The notes beneath the pieces were generated by a model. That model saw only the letters and a list, made by a program, of their open reading frames with translations. It made no database searches and had not been told where the DNA came from. A stretch of 64,000 bases of DNA from contig NZ_JACBXS010000002.1 in assembly GCF_013415485.1 (NCBI RefSeq), positions 1 through 64,000 on the forward strand, given 5' to 3'. Position 1 is the first letter of the stretch; each line of letters opens with the position of its first letter. The DNA comes from Rhabdonatronobacter sediminivivens (GTDB lineage Bacteria > Pseudomonadota > Alphaproteobacteria > Rhodobacterales > Rhodobacteraceae). The translations under genes were made by a program, and so were the position numbers. This document shows, piece by piece, positions 1 to 8,989 of the stretch.

Positions 1-1068
1 GCCGATCTGGACCCGGACGCGCTGGTCGGCACCTACGGCAGCTTCACCTTCGACGCCGACACCGGCGCCTGGGGCTATACGCTGGACAATGATGCCGACA
101 ACGTCCAGGCGCTGCCCGAAGGGATGGAGGTCACCGACACCCTGACCGTGACCAGCCTGGACGGCACCGCATCGGAAACCGTCACCGTCACCATCACCGG
201 CGTCAACGATCCTGCCAGCATCGACGGCGATACCACCGGCGCGGTGACCGAGGATGACCCCGACGCCCAGACCGCCGCGGGGGTCCTGAGCGTGAGCGAC
301 CCGGACATGGGCGAGGATGTCTTCGCCGATCTGGACCCGGACGCGCTGGTCGGCACCTACGGCAGCTTCACCTTCGACGCCGACACCGGCGCCTGGGGCT
401 ACACGCTGGACAATGACGCCGAAGCCGTACAACTGCTGGACAAGGGGGTCGAGGTCACCGACAGCCTGACCGTGACCAGTCTGGACGGCACCGCGTCGGA
501 AACCATCGCCGTGACCGTGACCGGCAGCGGGTTGCCGAACGCCCAGATCAGCGGGACCGTCACCGACCGGATGGGCGACGGGTCGAAGGACACCACCGTC
601 ACCTTTGCCAGTGCCACGGATGCGGATCTGAGCACCGAGACCGATGCCGCAGGTGCCTTCGGCTTCGAGGTGCCCACGGGCGACGCCGGGGTGCTGGATG
701 CCACGCGGGACTATAACCGCGGCGATGTCGATATCACGGCGATGGATGCGCTGAACATACTGCGCCTGGCTGTGGGGCTGAACCCCGGCTGGGGCGCCCC
801 GGCGACGGCGCATGATTTCATCGCCGCAGATGTCAACGGGGATGGTGCGGTGACGGCAATGGATGCGCTGGAAGTGCTGCGCCATGTTGTCGGTCTGGAA
901 ACCGAGGCTGCACCGCGCTGGGTATTCGTGGATGATGCGGCTGATCTCAGCGCTGTCAGCCGGGACAATGTGACCTATGAGACAGGCGTGGCGCTGGACG
1001 ATATCGAGGCGGACATCGACGTCAGCATGACCGGTATCTTGCTGGGGAACATGCAGGAGTTCGCCTGA
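1..1068 (+). CDS. VCBS-repeat secreted protein with dockerin-like C-terminus (5' truncated by window edge)
   Basis: The frame is open from base 1, so only the C-terminal 355 residues are visible. They start with VCBS/cadherin-like beta-sandwich repeats of 108 residues (motifs DLDPDALVGTYGSFTFD, WGYTLDN, TVTVTITGVNDPA). Two copies are nearly identical at DNA level. After the last repeat comes a carboxypeptidase-regulatory-like beta domain (ISGTVTDRMGDG). Then come two dockerin-type calcium-loop/helix units: RGDVDITAMDALNILRLAVGL and, about 40 residues later, DVNGDGAVTAMDALEVLRHVVGL. A tail of about 60 residues ends QEFA. Such proteins are usually exported as adhesins or surface/biofilm proteins, and the acidic calcium motifs fit that. 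The N-terminus and any secretion signal lie outside the window, so the exact role cannot be read. Confidence 0.8.
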   Translation, partial: ADLDPDALVGTYGSFTFDADTGAWGYTLDNDADNVQALPEGMEVTDTLTVTSLDGTASETVTVTITGVNDPASIDGDTTGAVTEDDPDAQTAAGVLSVSDPDMGEDVFADLDPDALVGTYGSFTFDADTGAWGYTLDNDAEAVQLLDKGVEVTDSLTVTSLDGTASETIAVTVTGSGLPNAQISGTVTDRMGDGSKDTTVTFASATDADLSTETDAAGAFGFEVPTGDAGVLDATRDYNRGDVDITAMDALNILRLAVGLNPGWGAPATAHDFIAADVNGDGAVTAMDALEVLRHVVGLETEAAPRWVFVDDAADLSAVSRDNVTYETGVALDDIEADIDVSMTGILLGNMQEFA

Positions 1069-1158
1069 TCCCCTTGCCCGGCCCGGCAACGGACCGCACC
1101 CCGGACATCCGGGGCGCGGTTTCGTGCTGGTCGTGGGGGTTTCGGTGGCGCGGGCGCC

Positions 1159-2001
1159 TCAGTCGGAGCCGCTGGTCGTGGTCGGCTGCGGGGCAAAGGC
1201 ATCCATGCGGGCCAGTGCCTCATCGGCGCTGTCGACATAGTGGAACAGGTTCAGATCCTCGGCGCTGATGGTTCCGGCCTCGACCAGCGCGTCCCAGTTG
1301 ATGACCCGTTCCCAGAACCCCTGGCCAAAGAGCAGGAAGGGGATCGGCCGCATCCGCCGGGTCTGGATCAGGGTCAGGGCCTCGAACAATTCGTCCATGG
1401 TGCCAAAGCCGCCGGGAAAGACCGTGATCGCCTTTGCCCGCATCAGGAAATGCATCTTGCGGATGGCGAAGTAGTGGAAGTTGAAGCTCAGGTCCGGGGT
1501 GACGTATTCATTGGGCGCCTGTTCATGGGGCAGGACGATGTTCAGGCCGATCGAAATGCCGCCTGCATCGGCAGCGCCGCGGTTGCCCGCTTCCATCACC
1601 CCCGGCCCGCCGCCGGTGACGATCACATCCTCACGCCCGTAGGACCGGACCGAGCGTTCGGTGATCAGCCGCGCGAACTTCCGGGCCTCCTCGTAATAGC
1701 GCGACAGTTCGGCCAGCATGGGGGTGGCGGCGGTGTCCTTTGCCTCGGGCGCCGGGATGCGGGCGCCGCCGAACATCACCACGGTGGAGGTGATGCCCCG
1801 CTCAGTCATCAGCAGATCGGGCTTGAGCAGTTCCAACTGCAGCCGCACCGGGCGCAATTCATCGCGCAGGATGAAATCGGCGTCATGGAAGGCCAGCCGA
1901 TAGGCCGGGTGCCGCGTCTGCAAGGTGTCGCGGATCTCGGCCGCGTGGCGGGCGTCTTCGCCCGCATCGGGGAAGGGGCGGAAATGGTCATCCTTGCTCA
2001 A
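1159..2001 (-). CDS. LOG-family (TIGR00730-like) Rossmann-fold protein, putative nucleotide hydrolase
   Basis: 280 residues. It carries the two LOG-family signatures: GGGPGVMEA at about residues 130-138 and PGGFGTMDE at 196-204. Together these form the nucleotide/phosphoribosyl site in cytokinin riboside 5'-monophosphate phosphoribohydrolases and in proteins mislabelled lysine decarboxylases. It also has an N-terminal extension of about 70 residues before the first strand ([10 protein letters not shown]), as in the larger bacterial LOG subgroup. Known LOG enzymes release a base from a nucleoside monophosphate; the substrate here is not shown by sequence. The start is a TTG chosen because a perfect AGGAG (2008-2012, complement) sits six bases upstream; no in-frame ATG fits as well. 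It is divergent from dapD across 81 bp. Confidence 0.85.
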   Translation of the reverse strand: MSKDDHFRPFPDAGEDARHAAEIRDTLQTRHPAYRLAFHDADFILRDELRPVRLQLELLKPDLLMTERGITSTVVMFGGARIPAPEAKDTAATPMLAELSRYYEEARKFARLITERSVRSYGREDVIVTGGGPGVMEAGNRGAADAGGISIGLNIVLPHEQAPNEYVTPDLSFNFHYFAIRKMHFLMRAKAITVFPGGFGTMDELFEALTLIQTRRMRPIPFLLFGQGFWERVINWDALVEAGTISAEDLNLFHYVDSADEALARMDAFAPQPTTTSGSD

Positions 2002-2016
2002 GCGAAGCTCCTGACG

Positions 2017-2045
2017 TTGCGTGTTTCAATTGCGAAGGCTATAGG
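2017..2045 (+). promoter_or_regulatory. Putative sigma-70 promoter of dapD
   Basis: TTGCGT (2017-2022) and TATAGG (2040-2045) are separated by exactly 17 bases in the short divergent region between the LOG-family gene and dapD. This is the only plausible -35/-10 pair seen there. The predicted transcript start would be about 30 bases before the dapD ATG. Inferred from consensus only. Confidence 0.4.
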
Positions 2046-2082
2046 CTGCGCAACCGTTTCACCAGCCCAGAGCAGAGAACCC

Positions 2083-2922
2083 ATGACCGACACCGACCGC
2101 AACGACCAGCTGGAAGCCGCCATCGAAGCCGCATGGGAGGCGCGCGACACTATCAACCCGGCCACCACCGGGCCCACGCGTGACGCGATCGAGGCTACGC
2201 TGGACGCGCTGGACAGCGGCCAGCTGCGCGTGGCCGAGCGGCGCGACGGAGGCGACTGGCATGTGAACCAATGGGCCAAGAAGGCCGTGTTGCTGGGCTT
2301 TCGCATCAAGGACATGGAGCCGCAATCGGGCGGGCCGCAGGGCGGCGGCTGGTGGGACAAGGTGGACAGCAAGTTCAAGGGCTGGGATGCCGCGCGCTGG
2401 AAGGAGGCGGGGTTTCGCGCCGTGCCCAACTGCGTGGTGCGCCGGTCGGCCCATATCGCGCCGGGCGTGGTGCTGATGCCGAGCTTCGTCAACCTGGGCG
2501 CCTATGTGGACAGCGGCACCATGGTGGACACCTGGGCCACGGTGGGCAGCTGCGCGCAGATCGGCAAGAATGTGCATCTTTCGGGTGGTGTAGGGATCGG
2601 CGGTGTGCTGGAGCCGATGCAGGCCGGGCCGACCATCATCGAGGATCACTGCTTCATCGGCGCCCGGTCCGAGGTGGTCGAGGGTGTGATCGTGCGCGAG
2701 GGGGCGGTGCTGGGGATGGGCGTCTATATCGGCCAGTCCACCAAGATCGTGGACCGCGCCACCGGTGAGGTCATGTATGGCGAGGTGCCCGCCGGGTCGG
2801 TGGTGGTTTCGGGGTCGATGCCCTCCACCGGCGGGGTGAACCTCTATTGCGCGGTGATCGTCAAGCGGGTGGATGCGCGGACCCGGGCCAAGACCTCGAT
2901 CAACGAATTGCTGCGGGATTGA
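2083..2922 (+). CDS. dapD: 2,3,4,5-tetrahydropyridine-2,6-dicarboxylate N-succinyltransferase
   Basis: 279 residues, the usual DapD length. It transfers succinyl from succinyl-CoA to tetrahydrodipicolinate in the succinylase branch of lysine/meso-diaminopimelate synthesis. The N-terminal helical domain ([18 protein letters not shown]) is followed by a left-handed beta-helix of hexapeptide repeats ([55 protein letters not shown]). It ends with the family-typical tail [11 protein letters not shown]. The ATG at 2083 gives the standard N-terminus [18 protein letters not shown]; the frame is open further upstream, but that part lies antisense to the LOG gene. dapE, a later enzyme of the same branch, lies about 480 bases downstream on the same strand. 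Confidence 0.97.
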   Translation: MTDTDRNDQLEAAIEAAWEARDTINPATTGPTRDAIEATLDALDSGQLRVAERRDGGDWHVNQWAKKAVLLGFRIKDMEPQSGGPQGGGWWDKVDSKFKGWDAARWKEAGFRAVPNCVVRRSAHIAPGVVLMPSFVNLGAYVDSGTMVDTWATVGSCAQIGKNVHLSGGVGIGGVLEPMQAGPTIIEDHCFIGARSEVVEGVIVREGAVLGMGVYIGQSTKIVDRATGEVMYGEVPAGSVVVSGSMPSTGGVNLYCAVIVKRVDARTRAKTSINELLRD

Positions 2923-2960
2923 GCGCGGCGCGCCCGGCGGTCACGGCAGGGAGGGTGGCG

Positions 2961-3296
2961 ATGGCTGACGCAAAACCGGAGCGCGGCGGGGTGGAGGTGT
3001 TCACGCTGCTGGTCGAACTGGGCCGCGCCCGCGATGACGGGTTGCCCGAGGGCGCCACGGGCGGGGCCTTTCTGTGCTACGCCGCCGGGCGGGACGAGGC
3101 CGAGGCGGTGCGCGAAACCGTGGCCGTGCTGAAGACCGCGGGGTTGAACCCGTTGGAGGTGACGGGCCAGGGAACGCTGGCCGAGCGCCGCGCGGCGGGC
3201 GAGGAGATCGGCCCCGAGGATGAGGCGCTGATGGCGCGGGCGCTGGCGGAGAATGCGGTGATCGTGGCGCAGAAGACCTGGTTCGGGGACGCATAG
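2961..3296 (+). CDS. Conserved hypothetical protein between dapD and dapE
   Basis: 111 residues starting MADAKPERGGVEVFTLL. The protein is acidic, with alternating strand-helix character (GAFLCYAAGRDEAEAVRETVAVLKTAGL) that suggests a small alpha/beta fold. I see no signal peptide, membrane segment or metal motif. The ATG at 2961 follows GGGAGGGTGGCG, a reasonable ribosome-binding site; the frame is also open upstream into the 3' end of dapD. Its place between two lysine/DAP genes suggests co-transcription, but there is no evidence for a role in the pathway. It is probably a family-restricted protein of unknown function. Confidence 0.7.
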   Translation: MADAKPERGGVEVFTLLVELGRARDDGLPEGATGGAFLCYAAGRDEAEAVRETVAVLKTAGLNPLEVTGQGTLAERRAAGEEIGPEDEALMARALAENAVIVAQKTWFGDA

Positions 3297-3308
3297 GCTG
3301 GCGTGGTC

Positions 3309-3367
3309 GGGGGGGCTGTCTGCCCCCCGTCGCCCGTTCCGGGCGACTCCCCCCGAGGATATTTTGC
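3309..3367 (+). repeat. Double-hairpin intergenic element ending GAGGATATTTT
   Basis: Two adjacent perfect hairpins: GGGGGGC/GCCCCCC (7-bp stem, 5-nt loop, 3310-3328) and GTCGCCCG/CGGGCGAC (8-bp stem, 3-nt loop, 3329-3347). They are followed by TCCCCCCGAGGATATTTT. This CCCCCGAGGATATTTT-type ending is familiar to me as a recurrent intergenic element of Rhodobacteraceae genomes. It separates the small gene from dapE. It could act as a weak terminator, an RNA-stability element or a dispersed repeat; only one copy is in this window. Confidence 0.55.
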
Positions 3368-3402
3368 AAGGGTGAAAGCGGCAGATGCGGGAAGGGGTGG
3401 CG

Positions 3403-4569
3403 ATGGCAGGGCAGGTGGATCCGGTGGAGTTGACGGCGGCGTTGGTGCGCTGCCCGTCGGTCACGCCCGCCGAGGGTGGCGCGCTGGTGTTGCTGGAGCA
3501 GGTGCTCTCGGCGGCCGGGTTTGTCTGCACGCGCGTGGATCGGGGCGAGACGGCGAACCTGTTTGCGCGTTGGGGGGCAAAGGGGGCGGCGCGGAGTTTC
3601 GGGTTCAACGGGCATACGGATGTGGTCCCTGTGGGCGACGAAGCGGCCTGGAGCTTGGCGCCCTTCGGGGGCGCGGTCTTGGACGGCAAGGTCTGGGGGC
3701 GCGGGGCCTGCGACATGAAATCCGGGGTGGCGGCTTTTGTGGCGGCGGCGGTCGGTTTTGTGCGCGATACGCCGCCTGACGGTGCGGTGATCCTGGCCAT
3801 CACCGGAGATGAGGAAGGCCCCGCCACCGATGGCACCGTGGCGCTGCTGGACTGGATGGACGCGCAGGGCGAGCGGATGGAGGTCTGTCTGGTGGGCGAG
3901 CCGACCTGCCCCGCGCGGATGGGCGAGATGATCAAGATCGGCCGCCGGGGGTCCTTGACGGCGACCATCGCGGCCACGGGGCGGCAGGGCCACGCGGCCT
4001 ATCCGCACCGGGCGCTGAACCCCTTGCCGGCGCTGGTGGCGCTGCTGGACCGGCTGGCGCGGGCGCGCCTGGATGCGGGAACCGAAGCCTTCGACCCCTC
4101 GACCCTGGCGATCACCACGGTGGATGTGGGCAACCCTGCCTCCAATGTGATCCCGGCGCAGGGGCGGGCGGTGGTGAACATCCGGTTCAATGACCTGCAC
4201 AGCGGGGCCTCGTTGGGCGACTGGCTGCGCGCGCAGGCGGCGGCGGTGGCGGGCGAGACCGGCGTGGCGCTGGAGGTGGCGGTCTCGGTCTCGGGCGAGG
4301 CGTTCGTGACGCCGCCCGGCGCGTTGTCGGACCTGGTGGCCGGTGCGGTGGAGGCTGAAACTGGCGTGGCGCCGGTGCTCTCGACCTCGGGCGGGACGTC
4401 GGATGCGCGGTTTGTGCGGGCGCATTGCCCGGTGGTGGAATTCGGCCTGGTGGGCAGTTCCATGCACCAGGTGGATGAACATGCCGAGGTCGCCCATATC
4501 CGTCAATTGACCGCGATCTACGGGCGCATCCTGCGGGACTATTTCGCAAAAGGGGGCGTTGATGCTTGA
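3403..4569 (+). CDS. dapE: Succinyl-diaminopimelate desuccinylase
   Basis: 388 residues, M20 metallopeptidase family. DapE removes succinate from N-succinyl-LL-DAP to give LL-DAP. Metal-site landmarks are visible: [11 protein letters not shown] (first His and Asp), [10 protein letters not shown] (bridging Asp) and [13 protein letters not shown] (catalytic and metal Glu). The dimerisation domain contains [10 protein letters not shown] and [10 protein letters not shown], and the C-terminal metal His is in [11 protein letters not shown]. The ATG at 3403 is preferred over an in-frame ATG at 3385 because GGAAGGGG lies just before it. The stop overlaps the start of the next gene, so the two are translationally linked. 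Confidence 0.95.
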   Translation: MAGQVDPVELTAALVRCPSVTPAEGGALVLLEQVLSAAGFVCTRVDRGETANLFARWGAKGAARSFGFNGHTDVVPVGDEAAWSLAPFGGAVLDGKVWGRGACDMKSGVAAFVAAAVGFVRDTPPDGAVILAITGDEEGPATDGTVALLDWMDAQGERMEVCLVGEPTCPARMGEMIKIGRRGSLTATIAATGRQGHAAYPHRALNPLPALVALLDRLARARLDAGTEAFDPSTLAITTVDVGNPASNVIPAQGRAVVNIRFNDLHSGASLGDWLRAQAAAVAGETGVALEVAVSVSGEAFVTPPGALSDLVAGAVEAETGVAPVLSTSGGTSDARFVRAHCPVVEFGLVGSSMHQVDEHAEVAHIRQLTAIYGRILRDYFAKGGVDA

Positions 4570-4993
4570 GATTGCGCGCAGCGATGATTTGGTCGCCTGT
4601 CAGGCCCTGCGCCGGGCAGTGTTCATTGAGGAGCAGGGCGTGTCCGAGGTTGACGAGGTGGATGGCCGCGACGGGCAGGCGCTGCATCTGCTGGCGCGCT
4701 GGGCGGGGCAGCCGGTGGGCACGGCGCGGATCCTTGTGCAGGGGGATGCGGGCAAGATCGGGCGCGTGTGCGTGTTGCGCGCGGCGCGGGGGCAGGGGAT
4801 CGGCGCGGCCTTGATTCGCGCCGCCGTGGCCGAGCTGTCGGCCATGGACGGCGTGGCCGAGGCGCGGCTGGGCGCGCAGACCCATGCGCTGGAATTCTAC
4901 ACCCGGCTGGGCTTCGTGGCCGAAGGGCCGGAGTTCATGGACGCGGGCATCCCGCACCGGATGATGGCCCGCCCGCTGCATCCCGGCAAATGA
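4562..4993 (+). CDS. GNAT-family N-acetyltransferase (ElaA-like)
   Basis: 143 residues. The N-terminal block [21 protein letters not shown] is the signature of the ElaA/YjcF-like GNAT subgroup. The acetyl-CoA loop is [16 protein letters not shown] (R/Q-x-x-G-x-G/A motif), and the C-terminal strand-helix is [14 protein letters not shown]. The substrate is unknown; relatives acylate small amines or protein termini. The ATG at 4562 overlaps the dapE stop by 8 bases, with AAAGGGGGCG as ribosome-binding site, so it is almost certainly co-translated with dapE. Confidence 0.88.
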   Translation: MLEIARSDDLVACQALRRAVFIEEQGVSEVDEVDGRDGQALHLLARWAGQPVGTARILVQGDAGKIGRVCVLRAARGQGIGAALIRAAVAELSAMDGVAEARLGAQTHALEFYTRLGFVAEGPEFMDAGIPHRMMARPLHPGK

Positions 4994-5031
4994 CCGGTGA
5001 CGCGCCCTGGCGGCCATGCTAGGGGCAGGGG

Positions 5032-7284
5032 ATGAAACAGCTCCCTTCTCTGGATGAATTGCGCGACTGGCTGGCGCAGAACCCTGGTTCGGGCGTGCGT
5101 GAGATTGCGCGCGCCTTTGGCATCAAGGGCCCCATGCGGCGCGAGCTGCGCCCGCTGACCGATGCCCTGGCCGACGAGGGGCTGCTGCCCCGGCGCCGCG
5201 CCAATGCCCGCGACATGGGCCGTCTGCCCCCCGTGGCCGTGCTGGAGATCACCGGCCCCGATGACGCGGGCGATCTGTTCGCCACGCCGGTGGAAGCGCG
5301 GCTGGAGGGCATGACCCCGCGTATCCTGGTGGTCACGGGCCCGCGCGACGGGGCGCTGGGGGCGGGCGACCGGGTGCTGGCGCGCCTGCAGGAGGTGCGC
5401 GCCCCGGACCACGACTATCAGGCCCGGCCCATCCGCAAGTTGGGCACCAACCCGGCCCGGGTTCTGGGGATCTTTCGCGCCGGCAGCCAGGGCGGAAGGA
5501 TCACGCCCATCGACAAGGGCGCGGACCGCGAATGGATCGTCCCGGCGGGTGAAACCGGCGGCGCGCAGGACGGCGAGCTGGTGGAGGCGCAGGCGCTGGG
5601 GCGGGCCTCGATGGGCTTGCCGCGGGCGAAGGTGACGGATCGGCTGGGCGATCCCGGCGCGCCCAAGGCGGTTTCGCTGATTGCGATCCATCAGCATGGC
5701 ATCCGCGATCATTTCCCCGATACCGTGGTGGCCGAGGCCGACGCCATGACGCCGGCGGGCCCTGAGGGGCGCGAGGATCTGACCGGCCTGCCGCTGATGA
5801 CCATCGACCCGGCCGATGCGCGCGACCATGACGATGCCATCGCCGTGCTGCCCGATGACGACCCGGGCAACGATGGCGGCTTTGTGATCTGGGTGGCGAT
5901 TGCCGATGTGGCCCATTACGTCCGCCCGGGATCGGAGCTGGACCGCGAGGCGCGGATGCGCGGCAATTCCACCTATTTCCCCGACCGGGTGGTGCCGATG
6001 CTGCCGGACCGGCTGTCGGGGGATCTGTGTTCGCTGCATGAAGGGGTGGACCGGGCCTGCATGGCCGTGCGCATGGTGATCGACGCGCGCGGGGTGAAGC
6101 TGGCGCATCGGTTCGTGCGCGGGGTGATGCGCTCGCGCGCCTCGTTGACCTATGGGCAGGCGCAGGCGGCCGAGGACGGGCGCCATGACGCGCAGACTGA
6201 ACCGCTGGCCGCCGAGATCGGCGCGCTGTTTGCCGCCTATCGCGCGTTGCGCGCGGCGCGGGCGCAGCGCCAGCCGCTGGACCTGGACCTGCCCGAGCGG
6301 CGGATCGAGCTGTCTGAGGACGGGCGTGTGGCCTCGGTCGCGTTTCGTGAGCGGCTGGATGCGCATCGGCTGGTGGAAGAGTTCATGGTGCTGGCCAATG
6401 TTGCCGCCGCCGAGGAACTGGTCCGCCGCCGCAGCCCCTTGTTGTTCCGAGTGCATGAGGAACCCAGCCCCGAGAAGCTGGACGCCCTGCGCGAGGTTGC
6501 CGTGGCCTCGGGGTTCACGCTGGCCAAGGGGCAGGTGCTGCAGACGCGGCATCTCAACAACCTGCTGGCGCAGGCCGAAGGGACGGAGTTTGACGAGCTG
6601 ATCAATATCTCGACCCTGCGGTCCATGACCCAGGCCTATTACGCGCCGCAGAATTTCGGGCATTTCGGGCTGGCGCTGCGGGCCTATGCGCATTTCACCT
6701 CGCCCATCCGGCGCTATGCGGATCTGATCGTGCACCGGGCGCTGATTGCGGCGCATGGCTGGGGGGATGACGGGCTGGCGCGGTCGGACACGGAACGGCT
6801 GGAGGAAACCGCGACGCTGATTTCCGAGGCCGAGCGGCGGTCCATGGCGGCGGAGCGGGACACCAATGACCGCTATCTGGCGGCGTTCCTGGCGGATCGG
6901 ATCGGGGACGAGCTTTCGGGGCGGGTGTCCGGCGTGACGCGCTACGGGTTGTTCATCAAGCTCGATGAGACCGGGGCGGATGGGCTGGTGCCGGTGCGCT
7001 CGCTGGGGGATGAGTATTTCCGCCATGACGCCGAGACGCAGCAGCTTGTGGGCGAACGCTCGGGCGTGGTGTTCGGGTTGGGGCAGCGGGCGGTGGTGAA
7101 GCTGGCCGAGGCCGAGCCCGAGACCGGGGGGCTGGTGCTGGAACTGCTGGAGATCGAGGGCCAGGCCGTGGTCCGCTCCCGCGCACGCCCGGGTCGGCGC
7201 GGCGCGGTGGGGCGCAAGGCGGGCAAGTTGCGTGCGGGCAAGGCCAAGGCGCAGCGCAAGGCCGAACGCAAGCGGCGCGGGTAG
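5032..7284 (+). CDS. rnr: Ribonuclease R
   Basis: 750 residues, normal for an alphaproteobacterial RNase R, a processive 3'-5' hydrolytic exoribonuclease that degrades structured RNA. The N-terminal helix-turn-helix-like segment (residues 15-50) and cold-shock-type domains are followed by the RNB catalytic domain. The metal-binding aspartates are in DPADARDHDDAIAV (about 259-272). STYFPDRVVPMLP and FTSPIRRYADLIVHR are further RNB landmarks. An S1 domain follows (GRVSGVTRYGLFIKLDETG, about 630-710). The lysine/arginine-rich C-terminus (KAKAQRKAERKRRG) is typical. AGGGGCAGGG precedes the ATG. It lies on the same strand as dapE and the acetyltransferase, 38 bases downstream. Confidence 0.96.
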   Translation: MKQLPSLDELRDWLAQNPGSGVREIARAFGIKGPMRRELRPLTDALADEGLLPRRRANARDMGRLPPVAVLEITGPDDAGDLFATPVEARLEGMTPRILVVTGPRDGALGAGDRVLARLQEVRAPDHDYQARPIRKLGTNPARVLGIFRAGSQGGRITPIDKGADREWIVPAGETGGAQDGELVEAQALGRASMGLPRAKVTDRLGDPGAPKAVSLIAIHQHGIRDHFPDTVVAEADAMTPAGPEGREDLTGLPLMTIDPADARDHDDAIAVLPDDDPGNDGGFVIWVAIADVAHYVRPGSELDREARMRGNSTYFPDRVVPMLPDRLSGDLCSLHEGVDRACMAVRMVIDARGVKLAHRFVRGVMRSRASLTYGQAQAAEDGRHDAQTEPLAAEIGALFAAYRALRAARAQRQPLDLDLPERRIELSEDGRVASVAFRERLDAHRLVEEFMVLANVAAAEELVRRRSPLLFRVHEEPSPEKLDALREVAVASGFTLAKGQVLQTRHLNNLLAQAEGTEFDELINISTLRSMTQAYYAPQNFGHFGLALRAYAHFTSPIRRYADLIVHRALIAAHGWGDDGLARSDTERLEETATLISEAERRSMAAERDTNDRYLAAFLADRIGDELSGRVSGVTRYGLFIKLDETGADGLVPVRSLGDEYFRHDAETQQLVGERSGVVFGLGQRAVVKLAEAEPETGGLVLELLEIEGQAVVRSRARPGRRGAVGRKAGKLRAGKAKAQRKAERKRRG

Positions 7285-7305
7285 GGGGTTCTCCCGCCCG
7301 TCGGC

Positions 7306-7357
7306 GCGGCGCAGGCGCCGCACCTCCCGTTGGGCCGGGCGCGCGCCTGCGGCGCGC
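7306..7357. repeat. Two GC-rich hairpins downstream of rnr
   Basis: GCGGCG-CAGG-CGCCGC (7306-7321, with the loop counted as four bases) is followed by GCGCGCC-TGC-GGCGCGC (7341-7357, 7-bp stem). They lie in the 239-bp gap between rnr and the thiolase gene. There is no T-tract, so they are not canonical intrinsic terminators, but they could stall polymerase or protect 3' ends. Similar hairpins recur elsewhere in the window. Confidence 0.5.
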
Positions 7358-7523
7358 GATGGCGCTCTGGCTGATGTGACATGCTGCGGAAGACACGGGA
7401 CGTCTGCGGTGGTGGCCTGCCCCCTGTTCCGATGCGAATGGCGCGACGCGGGCTTGACAGGGCATGGCGATTCCGAAGGGAATGGTGGCAATCCAATGGC
7501 AAGCGTAAAGGTGAGGAGTGGAG

Positions 7524-8699
7524 ATGGATGAAATCGTGATTTTGGGCGGCGCCCGGACGGCTATCGGGACCTTTGGTGGCAGTCTTGCGGGCACCAGTGC
7601 CATCGAGCTTGGCGCCATTGTCGCGCAGGCGGCGCTGGACCGCGCCGGGGTCGAGGCGGCGCAGGTGGGACATGTTGTCTTCGGTCATGTGATCAACACC
7701 GAGCCCGCGGATATGTATCTTTCGCGCCGTGCGGCTGTTGCGGCCGGGATTCCGGACAGCACACCGGCGATGAATGTCAACCGGCTGTGCGGTTCCGGGG
7801 CGCAGGCCGTGGTTTCGGCCATGCAGTCCCTGGCGCTGGGGGATGCCGATTTTGCCCTTGCTGGCGGGTCCGAGACCATGAGCCGCGCACCCCATATCCT
7901 GCAAGCGGCGCGCAGTGGCCAGAAAATGGGCGATGTGCGCGCGCTGGACATGATGACCGGGGCACTGACCTGCCCGTTCGGCACAGGGCACATGGGGGTG
8001 ACAGCGGAGAATGTGGCGCGCGAGCATGACATCAGCCGCGAGGACCAGGACGCCTTTGCGCTGGAAAGCCAGAAGCGGGCGGCGCGCGCCCTTGAGGAAG
8101 GGCGGTTCGCGGATCAGATCGTCCCGGTGACGCTGAAGACCCGCAAGGGTGAGGTGGAATTCGCCCGGGACGAACATCCCAAGGCCACCACCCCCGAGGC
8201 GCTGGCCGGTCTGCGGGCGGTGTTCCAGAAGGACGGCACGGTGACCGCGGGAAATGCCAGCGGGATCAACGATGGCGCGGCGGCGCTGGTTCTGGCGCGG
8301 GCCGAAGCCGCAGAGGCCACGGGGCTGCGCCCGCGCGCGCGTCTGCTGGGCTATGCCCATGCCGGTGTCCGCCCCGAGGTTATGGGCATTGGCCCGATCC
8401 CGGCGGTGCAGGCACTCTGCGCGCGCATCGGACTGACGGTCGCGGATTTCGATGTCATCGAATCGAATGAGGCATTTGCGGCACAGGCGCTGGCGGTGAG
8501 CCGCGGACTGGGCCTCGACCCTGAAAAGGTGAACCCCAATGGTGGTGCGATCGCGCTTGGGCATCCGGTGGGGGCCACGGGTGCGATCATAACGCTCAAG
8601 GCATTGCATGAACTGGAGCGGATCGGTGGCAAACGGGCACTTGTGACCATGTGCATCGGCGGCGGGCAGGGGATTGCCCTGGCCATGGAGCGGCTCTGA
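7524..8699 (+). CDS. Acetyl-CoA acetyltransferase (thiolase, PhaA/BktB type)
   Basis: 391 residues, standard type II thiolase length. It condenses two acetyl-CoA to acetoacetyl-CoA, or runs in the degradative direction. The nucleophilic Cys89 is in NRLCGSGAQAVVSA. His347 is in GGAIALGHPVGATGA, and the second catalytic cysteine, Cys377, is in VTMCIGGGQG. GGSETMSRAP is the CoA-loop region. Biosynthetic (polyhydroxybutyrate) and degradative roles cannot be separated from sequence, and there is no phaB or phaC beside it. The ATG at 7524 follows GAGGAG. The gene appears monocistronic, flanked by hairpin-rich gaps of 239 and 290 bp. Confidence 0.93.
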   Translation: MDEIVILGGARTAIGTFGGSLAGTSAIELGAIVAQAALDRAGVEAAQVGHVVFGHVINTEPADMYLSRRAAVAAGIPDSTPAMNVNRLCGSGAQAVVSAMQSLALGDADFALAGGSETMSRAPHILQAARSGQKMGDVRALDMMTGALTCPFGTGHMGVTAENVAREHDISREDQDAFALESQKRAARALEEGRFADQIVPVTLKTRKGEVEFARDEHPKATTPEALAGLRAVFQKDGTVTAGNASGINDGAAALVLARAEAAEATGLRPRARLLGYAHAGVRPEVMGIGPIPAVQALCARIGLTVADFDVIESNEAFAAQALAVSRGLGLDPEKVNPNGGAIALGHPVGATGAIITLKALHELERIGGKRALVTMCIGGGQGIALAMERL

Positions 8700-8791
8700 C
8701 CTGTCCCGCAGCGCGTGGGGGTGCTGCGGCGCGCTCCGGGCGCATTTGGCGCCTGATGTGCCATCAGAGGGCAGGGGCGCGGCGGGCGTGA

Positions 8792-8861
8792 GCGCTCCCG
8801 GGCAGCGCCCGGGAGCGCAGCCCGGGCCAGGCCCGGGCATCGCGGGGGCATGGCCCCCGCG
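8792..8861. repeat. Three back-to-back perfect hairpins
   Basis: Three inverted repeats follow one another: a 12-bp stem with 3-nt loop (8792-8818, GCGCTCCCGGGC/GCCCGGGAGCGC), an 8-bp stem with 3-nt loop (8820-8838, GCCCGGGC on both arms) and a 9-bp stem with 3-nt loop (8841-8861, CGCGGGGGC/GCCCCCGCG). All loops are three bases. They lie between the thiolase and the PpiD-like gene. No T-tract follows. Function unknown; see findings. Confidence 0.7.
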
Positions 8862-8989
8862 GCACGCCCGTTGCACACCGCTCGGCCCGAGGCGTCTCAC
8901 GGCCACGTCAGCACAGGCAAGAGCGCTTGCCCCCGCGCGCGGCTTTCCTTACACACCGGGGTCAACTCCGACGTGACATGAGGCAGGAC

